Shown here: one piece after another, positions 1-8,769 of the stretch
Layout of the letters: each line of letters starts with the position of its first letter
How positions within the stretch are numbered: position 1 is the first letter of the stretch
Source of the DNA: VRUE01 sp963697915
GTDB taxonomy: Bacteria; Actinomycetota; Thermoleophilia; Solirubrobacterales; 70-9
NCBI GenBank assembly: GCA_963697915.1
Contig: OY969103.1
Span: 2,108,001-2,172,000 of the forward strand
Reading direction: 5' to 3'
DNA: 64,000 bases
Notes under the pieces: generated by a model
The model's input: only the letters and a program-made list of their open reading frames with translations
Databases searched by the model: none
What the model was told of the DNA's origin: nothing
Program-made: the position numbers and the translations under genes

Positions 1-2
1 GC

Positions 3-2048
3 GCTGACCACCTCGAATTCGAAGACTTCTACAACGGCCTGATCGACGAGGTCCGGGTCTATAACCGGGCGCTCGGGGCGGGGGAGGTGGCGGCCGACGG
101 AGGTGCCGGCCTGCAGACCCCCTCGCGCTCCCCCGTTGCCGCCTACTCGCTCGACGCCGGCGAAGGCGCCGTGGCCGAGGACGTCGCCGGCGAACACGAC
201 GGCGAAATCGAAGGTGCCGACTGGTTTGCCAACGGCCGCTACGGCCAGGCGCTCTCCTTCGACTCAGGTGAAGAAGACTGCGTCACGGTCGAAGACGCCC
301 CCGACCTGCAGCTGACCGAAGAGTTCACCCTGGGGGCCTGGGTCCGGCCCAAAGGCGAAGTCAAATACGACCCGATCTTCTTCAAGGAGGCCGAAGGCTT
401 CTTCAGCTACTCGCTCGGCCTCGGCCTGGCGTCAAGCGGCAAGCTCGAGGCCTATATCGGCGATGAAGAAGAAGAAGTCACCCTGGTCGACTCGCCCTCG
501 GCGCTGCCGAGCGGAGTCTGGGCCCACGTCGCCCTCACCTTCGACGGCGCCAAGATGCGCCTCTACCTAAACGGCGAACTGGTCGACACCAACTCGACCC
601 CGCCGGAAGGCGGCAACATGCCGAGCACCGGCCCGCTTGAAATCGGCTGCTCGGACCTCTTCAACGAATACTTCAACGGCCTGATCGACGAGGTCCGGGT
701 CTATAACCGGGCGCTCGGGGCGGGGGAGGTGGCGGCCGACGGAGGTGCCGGCCTGCAGACCCCCTCGCGCTCCCCCGTTGCCGCCTACTCGCTCGACGCC
801 GGCGAAGGCGCCGTCGCCGAGGACGTCGCCGGCGAACACGACGGCGAAATCGAAGGCGCCGACTGGTTCGCCAACGGCCGCTATGGCCAGGCGCTCTCCT
901 TCGACTCCGGCGAAGAAGACTGCGTCACGGTCCCCGACAGCCCCGACCTGCAGCTGACCGAAGAGTTCACCCTGCAGGCATGGGTCCGCCCGGAGGGCGA
1001 AGTCAAATACGACCCGATCTTCTTCAAGGAGGCCGAAGGCTTCTTCAGCTACTCGCTCGGATTGGGCCTGGCGTCGAGCGGCAAACTCGAGGCCTATATC
1101 GGCGACGAAGAAGAAGAAGTCACCCTGGTCGACTCGCCCTCGGCGCTGCCGACGGGAGTCTGGGCCCACGTCGCCCTCACCTTCGATGGCGCCAAGATGC
1201 GCCTCTATCTCAACGGCGAGCTGGTCGACACCAACTCGACCCCGCCGGAAGGCGGCAACATGCCGAGCACCGGCCCGCTCGAAATCGGCTGCTCGGACCT
1301 CTTCAACGAATACTTCAACGGCCTGATCGACGAGGTCCGGGTCTATAACCGGGCGTTGAGTGGGGGAGAGATCGCCAGTGACGGCAGCACCGGCCTGGAG
1401 GTCCCGGCCCGCTCCCCAGTCGCCGCCTACTCCCTCGACGCAGGCGAAGGCGCCGTGGCCGAGGACATCGCCGGCGAACACGACGGCGCGATCGAAGGCG
1501 CCGACTGGTTCGCCAACGGCCGTTTCGGCCAGGCGCTCTCCTTCGACTCCGGCGAAGAAGACTGCGTCACGGTCGAAGACGCCCCCGACCTGCAGCTGAC
1601 CGAAGAGTTCACCCTCCAGGCCTGGGTCCGCCCCGAGGGCGAAGTCAAATACGACCCGATCTTCTTCAAGGAGGCCGAAGGCTTCTTCAGCTACTCGCTC
1701 GGGCTCGGCCTCTCCTCAAGCGGCAAACTCGAGGCCTATATCGGCGACGAAGAAGAAGAAGTCACCCTGGTCAACTCGCCCTCAGCGCTGACGACGGGAG
1801 TCTGGGCCCACGTCGCCCTCACCTTCGATGGCGCCAAGATGCGCCTCTATCTCAACGGCGAGCTGGTCGACACCAACTCGACCCCGCCGGAAGGCGGCAA
1901 CATGCCGAGCACCGGCCCGCTTGAAATCGGCTGCTCGGACCTCTTCAACGAATACTTCAACGGCCTGATCGACGAGGTCCGGGTCTATAACCGGGCGCTG
2001 GATGGGGGCGAGGTGGGCTCCGACTTGGTAACGCCTGTCGATTGGTAG
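3..2048 (+). CDS. Tandem LamG (concanavalin A-like) repeat surface protein, 5' end outside window
   Basis: The reading frame is open from the first bases of the window, so the visible 681 residues are the C-terminal part of a longer protein. It holds three complete copies and the end of a fourth of a ~214-residue LamG/jelly-roll module (Laminin_G_3 type). Diagnostic segments recur in each copy: WFANGRYGQALSFD, FTLxAWVRPxGEV, GVWAHVALTFDGAKMRLYLNG and FNGLIDEVRVYNRAL. Each copy carries two Cys (EEDC and IGC) and an acidic loop GDEEEE. The chain ends a few residues after the last module with no anchor. Such modules usually bind glycans or adhesive partners outside the cell; the ligand is unknown. 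The GTG near position 87 is an internal codon, not a start. Confidence 0.85.
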   Translation, partial: ADHLEFEDFYNGLIDEVRVYNRALGAGEVAADGGAGLQTPSRSPVAAYSLDAGEGAVAEDVAGEHDGEIEGADWFANGRYGQALSFDSGEEDCVTVEDAPDLQLTEEFTLGAWVRPKGEVKYDPIFFKEAEGFFSYSLGLGLASSGKLEAYIGDEEEEVTLVDSPSALPSGVWAHVALTFDGAKMRLYLNGELVDTNSTPPEGGNMPSTGPLEIGCSDLFNEYFNGLIDEVRVYNRALGAGEVAADGGAGLQTPSRSPVAAYSLDAGEGAVAEDVAGEHDGEIEGADWFANGRYGQALSFDSGEEDCVTVPDSPDLQLTEEFTLQAWVRPEGEVKYDPIFFKEAEGFFSYSLGLGLASSGKLEAYIGDEEEEVTLVDSPSALPTGVWAHVALTFDGAKMRLYLNGELVDTNSTPPEGGNMPSTGPLEIGCSDLFNEYFNGLIDEVRVYNRALSGGEIASDGSTGLEVPARSPVAAYSLDAGEGAVAEDIAGEHDGAIEGADWFANGRFGQALSFDSGEEDCVTVEDAPDLQLTEEFTLQAWVRPEGEVKYDPIFFKEAEGFFSYSLGLGLSSSGKLEAYIGDEEEEVTLVNSPSALTTGVWAHVALTFDGAKMRLYLNGELVDTNSTPPEGGNMPSTGPLEIGCSDLFNEYFNGLIDEVRVYNRALDGGEVGSDLVTPVDW
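87..2012 (+). repeat. Three 642-bp tandem repeats
   Basis: The coding sequence repeats with an exact period of 642 bp (units 87-728, 729-1370, 1371-2012). The preceding stretch 3-86 matches the end of a further unit. The copies are almost identical at the DNA level, with scattered changes such as EDAPDL versus PDSPDL and GAWVRPK versus QAWVRPE. This points to recent duplication or homogenisation by recombination. Confidence 0.9.
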
Positions 2049-2084
2049 CTGGAAAAGGTGGGCAGGAATCGGGATGAACTCACT

Positions 2085-2480
2085 TCACTTCGGTGGCCCG
2101 ACTCGAAGCCAGCGGCGCCCCTCCGCGCGATCTACTCGCCAGCTGTCGATGAATTTGCGCACTGCGACGCCAAGGCAAAGCTGGAGTCCCTGCCAGGTGA
2201 TGGTGGCCAGAGCCAGCTGGGTCAGGAGGGGGGGCTCACGACCGGTCGGCTCGTAGTCGGTTATCGCAAGAACGCCACAGGCGAGAAGGACGCCAGCGAG
2301 AGCGAGCAGAACCTCCCAGCGTCCCACCCACAGGCCCATCAAGATAGCCAGTGGCAGAAAAATGAGATACAGGTCAACGACGCCTGTCCCAGTAGCTAAG
2401 AAGAACCCACCGAGCATTGACCCAAAAACCGCGGTCGGGACGGCCCAAGCATTCTCTTGGTGGTGAGAAGAATTGTTCAT
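2085..2480 (-). CDS. Small integral membrane protein, unknown function
   Basis: 131 residues. After a short polar N-terminus (MNNSSHHQENAW) there are about three hydrophobic segments: roughly residues 15-30, 36-52 (DLYLIFLPLAILMGLW) and 56-73. A Trp/Arg-rich, probably cytoplasmic tail (SWRVDRAEGRRWLRV) follows. No family was recognised. It converges on the LamG gene, with 36 bp between the stop codons. Hydrophobicity pattern and an ATG start support a real gene, but there is no clear Shine-Dalgarno site and no homology evidence. Confidence 0.5.
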   Translation of the reverse strand: MNNSSHHQENAWAVPTAVFGSMLGGFFLATGTGVVDLYLIFLPLAILMGLWVGRWEVLLALAGVLLACGVLAITDYEPTGREPPLLTQLALATITWQGLQLCLGVAVRKFIDSWRVDRAEGRRWLRVGPPK

Positions 2481-2586
2481 CTCATGTTCCTACCCGCTTC
2501 GGCCATGAACATCAATGCCAGCGTGACACAGCCAGCGCCGAGCTTTCGCTAATTCGCATATCAGATCCCTGGTCGAGGAGGTACGG

Positions 2587-3489
2587 CTAATCACCAGGGA
2601 GAGCGGGGACCAGGCGGGCTCGATAAGGGCGCCCACTGATGCTGAAGGGATCAGCTCCAAGTAACGGCACCTTGACAGTGCCCGTCCAGAGATCGCGACC
2701 GTGTGGCTTGCGCTTGAAAGCTCCGTGACCGCTAAAGGGTTGCGGCGGACGCACCTTCGCGGTCCCGGCGGCGTGATTGAAGACGAAAGCTGAGGCCCCC
2801 GCATTGGCAAAGGTCGCGCGGGTTATCTTCATGCCTTCCTGACTTTCCAGTCTCGCGGCAGAGAAGCTCGTGCGCCCATCTCTACGTCCGGGAATGCTGT
2901 AGGCGCTGAAGGAGCATCGGCAGCGAGGCTCGGAAACGACGAGCGTAGCAGGCTGTTCGCGAGCTTCGACTTGCTCTCTAGGGTAAGAGTTTGACGGATG
3001 CGATAGCCCACGAAGCCGCATCCGCTGAGCGCGTGAGGGGCATCGCCATTCCGATTCCCGAGAAACGTTCATCGTTCCCTTCACCTTGGCCGTCTCTACT
3101 CGCACATATTCACGCTCGCCAAGGAATTCGATCGTTCCGGTGAAGAATCCTTCGCCCCACGTCGACGGTGGTCCATCGCACTTCTTTGGCGGCTCTTCCC
3201 TCCAAGACTTGGTCGGCTGATAGCCAACGTCAATCTCCCCAAGCGTTCCGAACCGTGCCTTGAGCCCCGTCTCCGTGACTTCTCCCGGTACCTCGTAGGA
3301 GACCAGCCTGCCCTTTCGCCTGAACTCGAGCGTGACCTTGCCGTTGAAGGTTTCGACCTGCGCGCGCAGGCCGTTGCTGGCGGGTAGCTCGAATCGGATG
3401 GAAGCGGCTTGGGCCTCTCCGACTGTCGCCGACAATACCGCGATGAGAAGGGCGACTATAGCGAGCGCTGGGAGCCTTGATCGAATCAT
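2587..3489 (-). CDS. Secreted protein of unknown function
   Basis: 300 residues from the ATG at 3489; a TTG 12 bases further upstream is also possible. Residues 1-28 are a typical Sec signal peptide with a basic start, the core LPALAIVALLIAVLSATVG and the cleavage-site context EAQAAS. The mature protein has no recognised domain. The C-terminus (GHGAFKRKP, LWTGTVKVPLLGADPF, then a final beta-like segment) resembles a domain I have seen at the end of many exported Thermoleophilia proteins. Function unknown; extracellular location is inferred from the signal peptide. Confidence 0.6.
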   Translation of the reverse strand: MIRSRLPALAIVALLIAVLSATVGEAQAASIRFELPASNGLRAQVETFNGKVTLEFRRKGRLVSYEVPGEVTETGLKARFGTLGEIDVGYQPTKSWREEPPKKCDGPPSTWGEGFFTGTIEFLGEREYVRVETAKVKGTMNVSRESEWRCPSRAQRMRLRGLSHPSNSYPREQVEAREQPATLVVSEPRCRCSFSAYSIPGRRDGRTSFSAARLESQEGMKITRATFANAGASAFVFNHAAGTAKVRPPQPFSGHGAFKRKPHGRDLWTGTVKVPLLGADPFSISGRPYRARLVPALPGD

Positions 3490-3953
3490 CTTGAATGACA
3501 AGCGTGCAACGAGTCTAATCGAAATGCTGAGCCGCTAAGTAGCCTAGATGAGGCGATCTCGGCGTAGGCCGGACGAAGCTCGGGCCCACCGCGAATCCCA
3601 TCATCGTCGATTGACGACCCAAGTCAACGATGCATGGAGGCGAAACGCGGCAAGATCTCGCTCGACTGGTGGTTCTCGGCAACTGCCTGGATTGGGAAGA
3701 TCGGACCGGCGCTCTCGCGGATTCGGTTTGATGCGCCAGCGGTGCGCCACTCGTGCGCCAGTCAGACCGGAGATAACCGGATTCAGCCGGATTGGATTAC
3801 GGCTACTCAAGTGGAATCCGCATCGTCTTACTGCCCAGGACGATGTGGATCATCGTCTTCGTCAGCGTTTACATCCTCTAGGTAGCCTTTCGCCGCGGAA
3901 AGCGGTCGTATTAGACTTCCCCGCGCTTAGCAATCGAGAGTGGGGGAGCTCGC
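3490..3953. other. Intergenic region without a convincing gene
   Basis: About 465 bp between two secreted-protein genes. Short open frames occur on both strands but lack ribosome sites, known motifs and plausible codon bias. The final part provides the upstream region of the next gene, including a GGGGGAG ribosome site at 3942-3948. I see no tRNA, hairpin or mobile element. Confidence 0.5.
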
Positions 3954-5666
3954 GTGGCCAGGGTGATCGTCGTAGCAGTCCTAGTCCTGCTCGGGATGGC
4001 TCCGGCCACGGCGTCGGGGGCCTTCAACTTCGCGCGGGTCGACGTCTTCACCGCCGACGGGAACGGCCTTCCCGCGACGCAGGCAGGTTCACATCCGTTC
4101 GCCCTGACGACGACACTGCAGATGGGGACGCTCGAGGCAAGCGGCGAGGAAGTACCCGACGGCAACCTCAGGCACCTGCGGGTCGACTATCCGGCGGGAC
4201 TGGTCGCCGCTACTTTCGCCACGCCACGCTGCGTCGCGGCCGACTTCGTTCAGATCGAGGGCAACCGTAACGAGTGCTCCAACGACACCGCGGTGGGAGT
4301 CGCCGAGCTCAAGGTTGCGGCCGATCCGCTTCCCGCGGATTCGCCGGATTTCCCCGACCGGGTCCCGATCTACAACCTGGTTCCCTCGCCGGGCGCCGCG
4401 GGGAGCGTCGGGTTCGTCGTCGCCGGCCGTCCGGTCATCGCGGAACTGGGGATCGGCGACGCGCCGCCGTACCGGGGCTTTCTCGCGCTGTCCGACTTTC
4501 CCCAGGACCTCCTCTTCTACGGGGCGCGGATAACCCTGTGGGGCGTCCCGGCCGCCATCGCCCACGACTCCGAACGCGGTCAGTGCGTTTTCGTGATCGG
4601 CGGGTGTCCGGTGGGCGTGGATCCGGTGGCCTACCTGACTCTCCCGCGTAGCTGTAGTGGGCCTCTGGCGACGAGCTTCGCGGCCACTGCCTGGGGAGCT
4701 CCCGCGCAGACAACGACCGCGATGTCGATGTCCCACGATGGCGGGGAACCGCCGCTACCGCTCGGGCTCGGGGGCTGCGACGACCTCGTCTTCTGGCCCG
4801 CTATCGGCGCTGGGCTGACCACCGACCTAGCCGCGACGCCGACCGGTCTCGAACTGAGCATTGAGGTGGATGACGCGGGGATCTACAGCCCGGCGGGCAC
4901 TTCCGACTCCGAGGTGAAGAGGGTGGAAATGGTCCTGCCGGAAGGGACGGCGATCAACCCCGCGGCGCTCGCGGGCGTCGTCTGCACGCCCGTCCAGCTT
5001 GCCCAGGAGGGCATCGACTCCGAGCCGGGTGAGGGCTGTCCCCTCGAGGCCGAGATCGGCACGGTCGAGGCCAGATCCGCTCTCCTCTGGGGCGAGGACT
5101 TCGCGGGTCGTGTGTTCATCGCCGAGCCGGGCGACGCGGCCGCAACTCTCTACGCGGTGCTCAGGCACCCGGAGACCGGGATTCTCGTCAAGGAGAGCGG
5201 TGAGGTGGCGGCTGGGGCCGGCGGGCAGTTGGCGGTCGTCTTCGACGAGCTGCCCCAGATCCCGGTTACCGATCTGGGCCTCAGTCTGCACGGAGGAGCT
5301 CGCGCGCCGCTGCTGACGCCCCCGGACTGCGGTGAGTTCAGGCTCGAAGCGGTTCTCTCGCCGTGGGCAGAGCCGGATGCCGCGTACGTCGCCACCGCTC
5401 CCGTCGAGATCGTCCATGGCCGCGGCGGCGGACCTTGTTCTCCTGAGCCGTCGGTGGAGCCTGACGCCGGCGAGCCGGCGCCCGGGCAGCACCCGGCAAG
5501 CACGGCTCCGCTCGGGCTCGTCGCCAAGCCCCACGTCAAGAAGAGGCGCTGTCACAAAGGCAAGCGGCGTCCGGCCGCGCGAAGCAAGGCTCGCTGTGGG
5601 AAGAAGCGCTGCGCACAGTGGCGCTGTCGCGGGGCGCGCCGTTCACATCCTCGCCCGGCAGGGTAA
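3954..5666 (+). CDS. Secreted protein of an abundant Thermoleophilia family, basic Cys-rich tail
   Basis: 570 residues from GTG, with a GGGGGAG ribosome site 5 nt upstream. A signal peptide (about residues 1-23, ending ATASGA) is followed by a large Gly/Pro-rich extracellular region. Motifs such as VEMVLPEGTAINPAALAGV, a CPLEAEIGTVEARS block, PQIPVTDLGLSLHGG and RAPLLTPPDCGEFRLE are typical of a family I recall as highly expanded in Solirubrobacter-like genomes; its role is not known. The last ~45 residues are strikingly basic with six Cys (KKRRCHKGKRR, KARCGKKRC). A similar tail occurs on another exported protein in this window, which suggests a shared wall-association or sorting function. 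That is inference. Confidence 0.65.
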   Translation: MARVIVVAVLVLLGMAPATASGAFNFARVDVFTADGNGLPATQAGSHPFALTTTLQMGTLEASGEEVPDGNLRHLRVDYPAGLVAATFATPRCVAADFVQIEGNRNECSNDTAVGVAELKVAADPLPADSPDFPDRVPIYNLVPSPGAAGSVGFVVAGRPVIAELGIGDAPPYRGFLALSDFPQDLLFYGARITLWGVPAAIAHDSERGQCVFVIGGCPVGVDPVAYLTLPRSCSGPLATSFAATAWGAPAQTTTAMSMSHDGGEPPLPLGLGGCDDLVFWPAIGAGLTTDLAATPTGLELSIEVDDAGIYSPAGTSDSEVKRVEMVLPEGTAINPAALAGVVCTPVQLAQEGIDSEPGEGCPLEAEIGTVEARSALLWGEDFAGRVFIAEPGDAAATLYAVLRHPETGILVKESGEVAAGAGGQLAVVFDELPQIPVTDLGLSLHGGARAPLLTPPDCGEFRLEAVLSPWAEPDAAYVATAPVEIVHGRGGGPCSPEPSVEPDAGEPAPGQHPASTAPLGLVAKPHVKKRRCHKGKRRPAARSKARCGKKRCAQWRCRGARRSHPRPAG

Positions 5667-5675
5667 GACTGGGGT

Positions 5676-6329
5676 ATGCACAACCCCCTGAGATCGGAGG
5701 CGGACGCCTTCCGTTGGGTCGTCGTGATCGGGGCTGGGGCGGCTGCGATCATCGTCCTCACCCTGCTCACCCGACCGGTCTTCGGGGTCATCTTGACCGC
5801 CCTGCTGCTCGGCTTCGGAGCCGGGGTGGCCTACCGCAACTCGCGTGGCTCCCTGCCCCGCAGCGTGTCGGTCACGCGGGGCGGCGGCGGCCGGCGACGG
5901 CTGCTCGTCGTCGCCAACGAGACGGTCGGCGGAGAGGCCCTGCTGGCGGAGATCGGCAAGCGCAGCCGGGGTCGCAACATCGAGATCCTCGTCGTCACGC
6001 CGGCCCTCGCCGCGTCGCGGGCGGCGCACTGGGCCTCCGACGTCGACGAAGCGATCGAGCTTGCCCGCCAGCGCATGGAGCTCTCCCTGATCGCGATCGG
6101 CGAACTGGGCGTGAAGGCGCGCGGGGAGGTCGGCGACTCCGACCCCAACGTCGCGATCGAGGACGCGCTGCGGGTCTTCCCGGCCGACGAGATCATCGTC
6201 TCGACCCACCCGCCCGAGCGCTCGCGCTGGCTCGAGCACGGCGTGGTCGAGCGCGCCCGTGAGCAGGTCGACCTGCCGATCACCCACGTCGTCGTCGACC
6301 TCGGCGCCGAGCGCGCCCCGAAGGCTTGA
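5676..6329 (+). CDS. Membrane-anchored UspA-like protein
   Basis: 217 residues starting 9 bp after the preceding stop. Two hydrophobic segments (about residues 14-32 and 34-50) anchor the protein. A cytoplasmic alpha/beta domain follows that looks like a universal-stress-protein fold: RRLLVVANETVGG opens the first strand, an AHWASDVDEAIELA helix follows, and DEIIVSTHPPERSRW precedes a terminal ITHVVVDL strand. A classical ATP-binding G-2x-G-9x-G signature is not obvious. A paralogue with the same anchor and the WASDV helix lies at 45289-45888. The partner and signal are unknown. Confidence 0.6.
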   Translation: MHNPLRSEADAFRWVVVIGAGAAAIIVLTLLTRPVFGVILTALLLGFGAGVAYRNSRGSLPRSVSVTRGGGGRRRLLVVANETVGGEALLAEIGKRSRGRNIEILVVTPALAASRAAHWASDVDEAIELARQRMELSLIAIGELGVKARGEVGDSDPNVAIEDALRVFPADEIIVSTHPPERSRWLEHGVVERAREQVDLPITHVVVDLGAERAPKA

Positions 6330-6398
6330 CATAGGCGACTCACAAGATTTCGTTTCAGCGCACCACCTGTGAAACGTTTTGTCCTAGGGTCTGCCACG

Positions 6399-6902
6399 AT
6401 GGAGGCGATGAGGCAGGAATGGAACGACGACCGGATCGAGCGCGAGCTGCGGGGGCTCCGCGGCGACATGAACGAGGGCTTCGACAAGGTCGAGGGGCGG
6501 CTGGGGGGAAGCGATCAGCGACTGGACGGCATCGATACGCGCCTTGATGGAGTCGACGTGCGGCTGGACGGCATCGATACGCGCCTTGATGGAGTCGACG
6601 TGCGGCTGGACGGCATCGATACGCGCCTTGATGGAGTCGACGTGCGGCTGAACGGCATCGATACGCGCCTCGAGGTCATCGATACTCGGTTAGACGGGAT
6701 CGATGGCCGCTTTGACGAGATCGACAAGCGTTTCGACAAGGTCGACAAGCAGTTCGAGAGGATCGACGACAGGCTCGGGGCGTTCGACGAGCGCCTCCTG
6801 GGGATCCAGCGGTCGATGGTGATGGTGATGGGCATCTTCATGACCGGCCTGCTGGGCCTGCTCGCCACCATCGCGGGCGCGTTCGTGGCGCAGCAGTTCT
6901 GA
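6399..6902 (+). CDS. Coiled-coil repeat protein with C-terminal membrane anchor
   Basis: 167 residues from the ATG at 6399; a -10-like TAGGGT at 6386-6391 suggests a leaderless transcript. Residues ~25-135 are a continuous heptad pattern (RLDGIDTRLDGVDV repeated, then FDEIDKRFDKVDKQFERIDDRL), expected to form a long parallel coiled coil. A single hydrophobic segment near the C-terminus (VMVMGIFMTGLLGLLATIAG) would anchor it with the coil facing the cytoplasm. No enzymatic motif is present. The architecture resembles small coiled-coil membrane proteins of unknown function. Confidence 0.65.
   Translation: MEAMRQEWNDDRIERELRGLRGDMNEGFDKVEGRLGGSDQRLDGIDTRLDGVDVRLDGIDTRLDGVDVRLDGIDTRLDGVDVRLNGIDTRLEVIDTRLDGIDGRFDEIDKRFDKVDKQFERIDDRLGAFDERLLGIQRSMVMVMGIFMTGLLGLLATIAGAFVAQQF
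6522..6689 (+). repeat. Four 42-bp tandem repeats inside the coiled-coil gene
   Basis: Units at 6522-6563, 6564-6605 and 6606-6647 are nearly identical, and the one at 6648-6689 has diverged. Each encodes 14 residues (two heptads, LDGIDTRLDGVDVR), so gain or loss of a unit keeps both frame and heptad register. Confidence 0.9.
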
Positions 6903-6909
6903 GCGTGGC

Positions 6910-7893
6910 CTAGTTCCGGCTCACGGCGGGTGCCGGCTCGCCGGTCGCGCCGACCGCCTCGGCCGATCGCGCCACGTCCTCCCGCGGTTCGAGTCGTCCG
7001 GCCGTGGCAACCGCCCAGAGCATCGCCAGCCAGGTGAGGGTGGCGAGGGTGATGTGGAGCCAGACCAGCCATGCGGGCAGCTCCAGCAGCCACTGCAGGC
7101 CGCCCACGAGGCCCTGTAGGGCCAGCAGGGCGATAACGGCGGTCAGGGGCTTGAGGGCGCGCCTGTCGCCGCCAGGACGGCGCAGGAGCAGCCAGACGGC
7201 GATCGCGGCGATGCCGAAGGCCGCCGCGATCGCCGAGTGGCGCTGGACCATCCACTCGAGCGTGTCGCCGCCCTGGAACTCGAAGCGCCGGACCAGCTCC
7301 CCGTCGTGGTCGCCCGCGTGGGGGCCGGAGCCGGTGGTGATCGTGCCGAGCAGGATCGTCAACTGCCCGAGAGGGATCAGCGCCCGCACCGCCCAGACGC
7401 CGAGCCAGTCGGAGGACTGGCGCCGCTCCCCCGACTCGTAGCGCGCGCACCAGGCGAGGGCGAAGGCGGCGTCGAGCAGCAGCATCGAGAGCAGGAAGTG
7501 GCCCACCACCAGGCCGGGTGCGAGGTGGTACTTGACGACGAAGGCGCCGAGGACCGCCTGCCCGAGCACGCCCAAGGGCAGCAGGGCGCCGAAGAAAGCG
7601 AGGTGCCAGCGAAAGGGGCGGCGGAACCAGGCGAGAGCGCTGGCCGCGATCACCGCGGCACCGACGAACCCGGTGAGCAGGCGGTTGCCGTACTCGATCA
7701 CCGCGTTGGTCTCCAGCGGCGGCACTTTGCCGCCGTGGCATTCGGGCCAGTCCGGACAGCCCAGGCCGGAGCCGGTGAGGCGCACGGCGGCGCCGGTCAG
7801 CACGATCAGCGCGAGCGCCGCCAGCGCGATCAGGGTGATCTGCGCGTAGCGATGGGGGGAGATCGCGAGTCGGTCTCTGAGGCGGGTCGCCAT
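6910..7893 (-). CDS. ctaA: Heme A synthase, COX15/CtaA family
   Basis: 327 residues with eight hydrophobic segments in two homologous halves. CtaA oxidises heme O to heme A in the membrane for aa3-type oxidases. The first loop has the Cys pair GCPDWPEC (C46, C52), as in class-B actinobacterial/Bacillus enzymes. Conserved heme-ligand His are visible at H132 (VVGHF), H219 (QRHS) and H280 (VWLH). The fourth, in the E-x-x-H position after the Cys loop, reads EYGN (E67, N70), so it is Asn here; I recall Asn at this place in other actinobacterial CtaA, but could not check. It converges on the coiled-coil gene and lies 43 bp downstream of the cytochrome c gene stop. Confidence 0.85.
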   Translation of the reverse strand: MATRLRDRLAISPHRYAQITLIALAALALIVLTGAAVRLTGSGLGCPDWPECHGGKVPPLETNAVIEYGNRLLTGFVGAAVIAASALAWFRRPFRWHLAFFGALLPLGVLGQAVLGAFVVKYHLAPGLVVGHFLLSMLLLDAAFALAWCARYESGERRQSSDWLGVWAVRALIPLGQLTILLGTITTGSGPHAGDHDGELVRRFEFQGGDTLEWMVQRHSAIAAAFGIAAIAVWLLLRRPGGDRRALKPLTAVIALLALQGLVGGLQWLLELPAWLVWLHITLATLTWLAMLWAVATAGRLEPREDVARSAEAVGATGEPAPAVSRN

Positions 7894-7936
7894 CGTCCTC
7901 CGATGATGTCAGCGGCCGGGACCCGGCCGCGATGGC

Positions 7937-8644
7937 TCAGCTGCCGTTGTTTTTCGAACCGCCGCCGGCGGTGTTCTCCAGCAGGAAGTCCACGAGGTCG
8001 GAGATTTCTCTCGGCGTCATCGACTGCCCGTAGGTGGCGGGCATCACGTTGGGCGGGAAGCCTTTGGTGCCCACGGCGTTGGGGTCGACGATCGACTCTT
8101 CGACCATCGCGTGGCTCTGGCCGGCGAGCACTTCGTCGAGGTCGGGGCCGACGGTGCCACCCGCTTCGGCGGCGGCGAAGGTGTGGCAGCCGCCGCAGCC
8201 GTTGTTGGCGAAGACCTGGGCACCGGGGCCACCCGGGGCTTTCGGCGGCGCCGCGCCGGGCACGCCCGCCCAGGCGCCGACGTAGGCGGCGACGTCCTCG
8301 AGATCCTGGCCGGTGACGACGTTGGCCGGCATCGAGACCGCCGGGTTATCGGTGCTCGGCCGCGGGTTCTCGACCTGGGCCTTGGTGATCCCCTCGACCG
8401 TCGAGCCGGTCTGGCCGGATTCGCGCGCGGCGGCGAAGGCGTCGTCGAGGTCGGGGCCGATCGTCGCCGTCGTCCCGGCCTGGGCCATCGTGTGGCAGGT
8501 GCCGCACTTCTGCACGAAGAGGAGGCGGCCACGCTCCTCGTCAGCGCTGCTCGTGCCGCAGCCGGTGGCCACGAGGGCCAGCACCGCGAAGGCGGCGAGG
8601 GCGAGGGCGATGCGGATCGGGTTGGTTGGCTTGGAGGTCGTCAT
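7937..8644 (-). CDS. Diheme cytochrome c lipoprotein
   Basis: 235 residues. The N-terminus is a lipoprotein signal with lipobox ATGC (C29), so it should sit on the outer face of the membrane. Two class-I cytochrome c domains follow, with heme motifs CGTCH (residues 47-51) and CGGCH (about residue 150). Each is followed by GPDL and a distal Met candidate (VSMPANV, NVMPATYG). A role as electron carrier to a terminal oxidase is likely from family and position. It lies upstream of ctaA on the same strand. Both heme sites look intact, in contrast to the nearby oxidase-like subunits. Confidence 0.85.
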   Translation of the reverse strand: MTTSKPTNPIRIALALAAFAVLALVATGCGTSSADEERGRLLFVQKCGTCHTMAQAGTTATIGPDLDDAFAAARESGQTGSTVEGITKAQVENPRPSTDNPAVSMPANVVTGQDLEDVAAYVGAWAGVPGAAPPKAPGGPGAQVFANNGCGGCHTFAAAEAGGTVGPDLDEVLAGQSHAMVEESIVDPNAVGTKGFPPNVMPATYGQSMTPREISDLVDFLLENTAGGGSKNNGS

Positions 8645-8769
8645 GCGGCGCGAAGCGCGCCGGAGTCTATAGGTCGAGGCCCCTCCAAACGCGGCTTGCC
8701 ATGCCTGGCTCGTGGAGTAGGCTTGAGGCGATTCACACTAACCCCACTTGCGAGGAAAGGGTGAGCGGA

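Noticed and set aside
87..89. GTG as the start of the LamG protein
   Set aside because: The frame is open further upstream to the window edge and encodes the end of another repeat, so this codon is internal.
3634..3885. An 83-codon frame in the 3.5-3.95 kb gap
   Set aside because: No ribosome site, no recognisable motif and overlapping short frames on both strands; not enough to call a gene.
6522..6689. CRISPR-like array
   Set aside because: The 42-bp units are contiguous with no unique spacers and lie in frame in a coding sequence. No cas genes or spaced repeats were found anywhere in the window.
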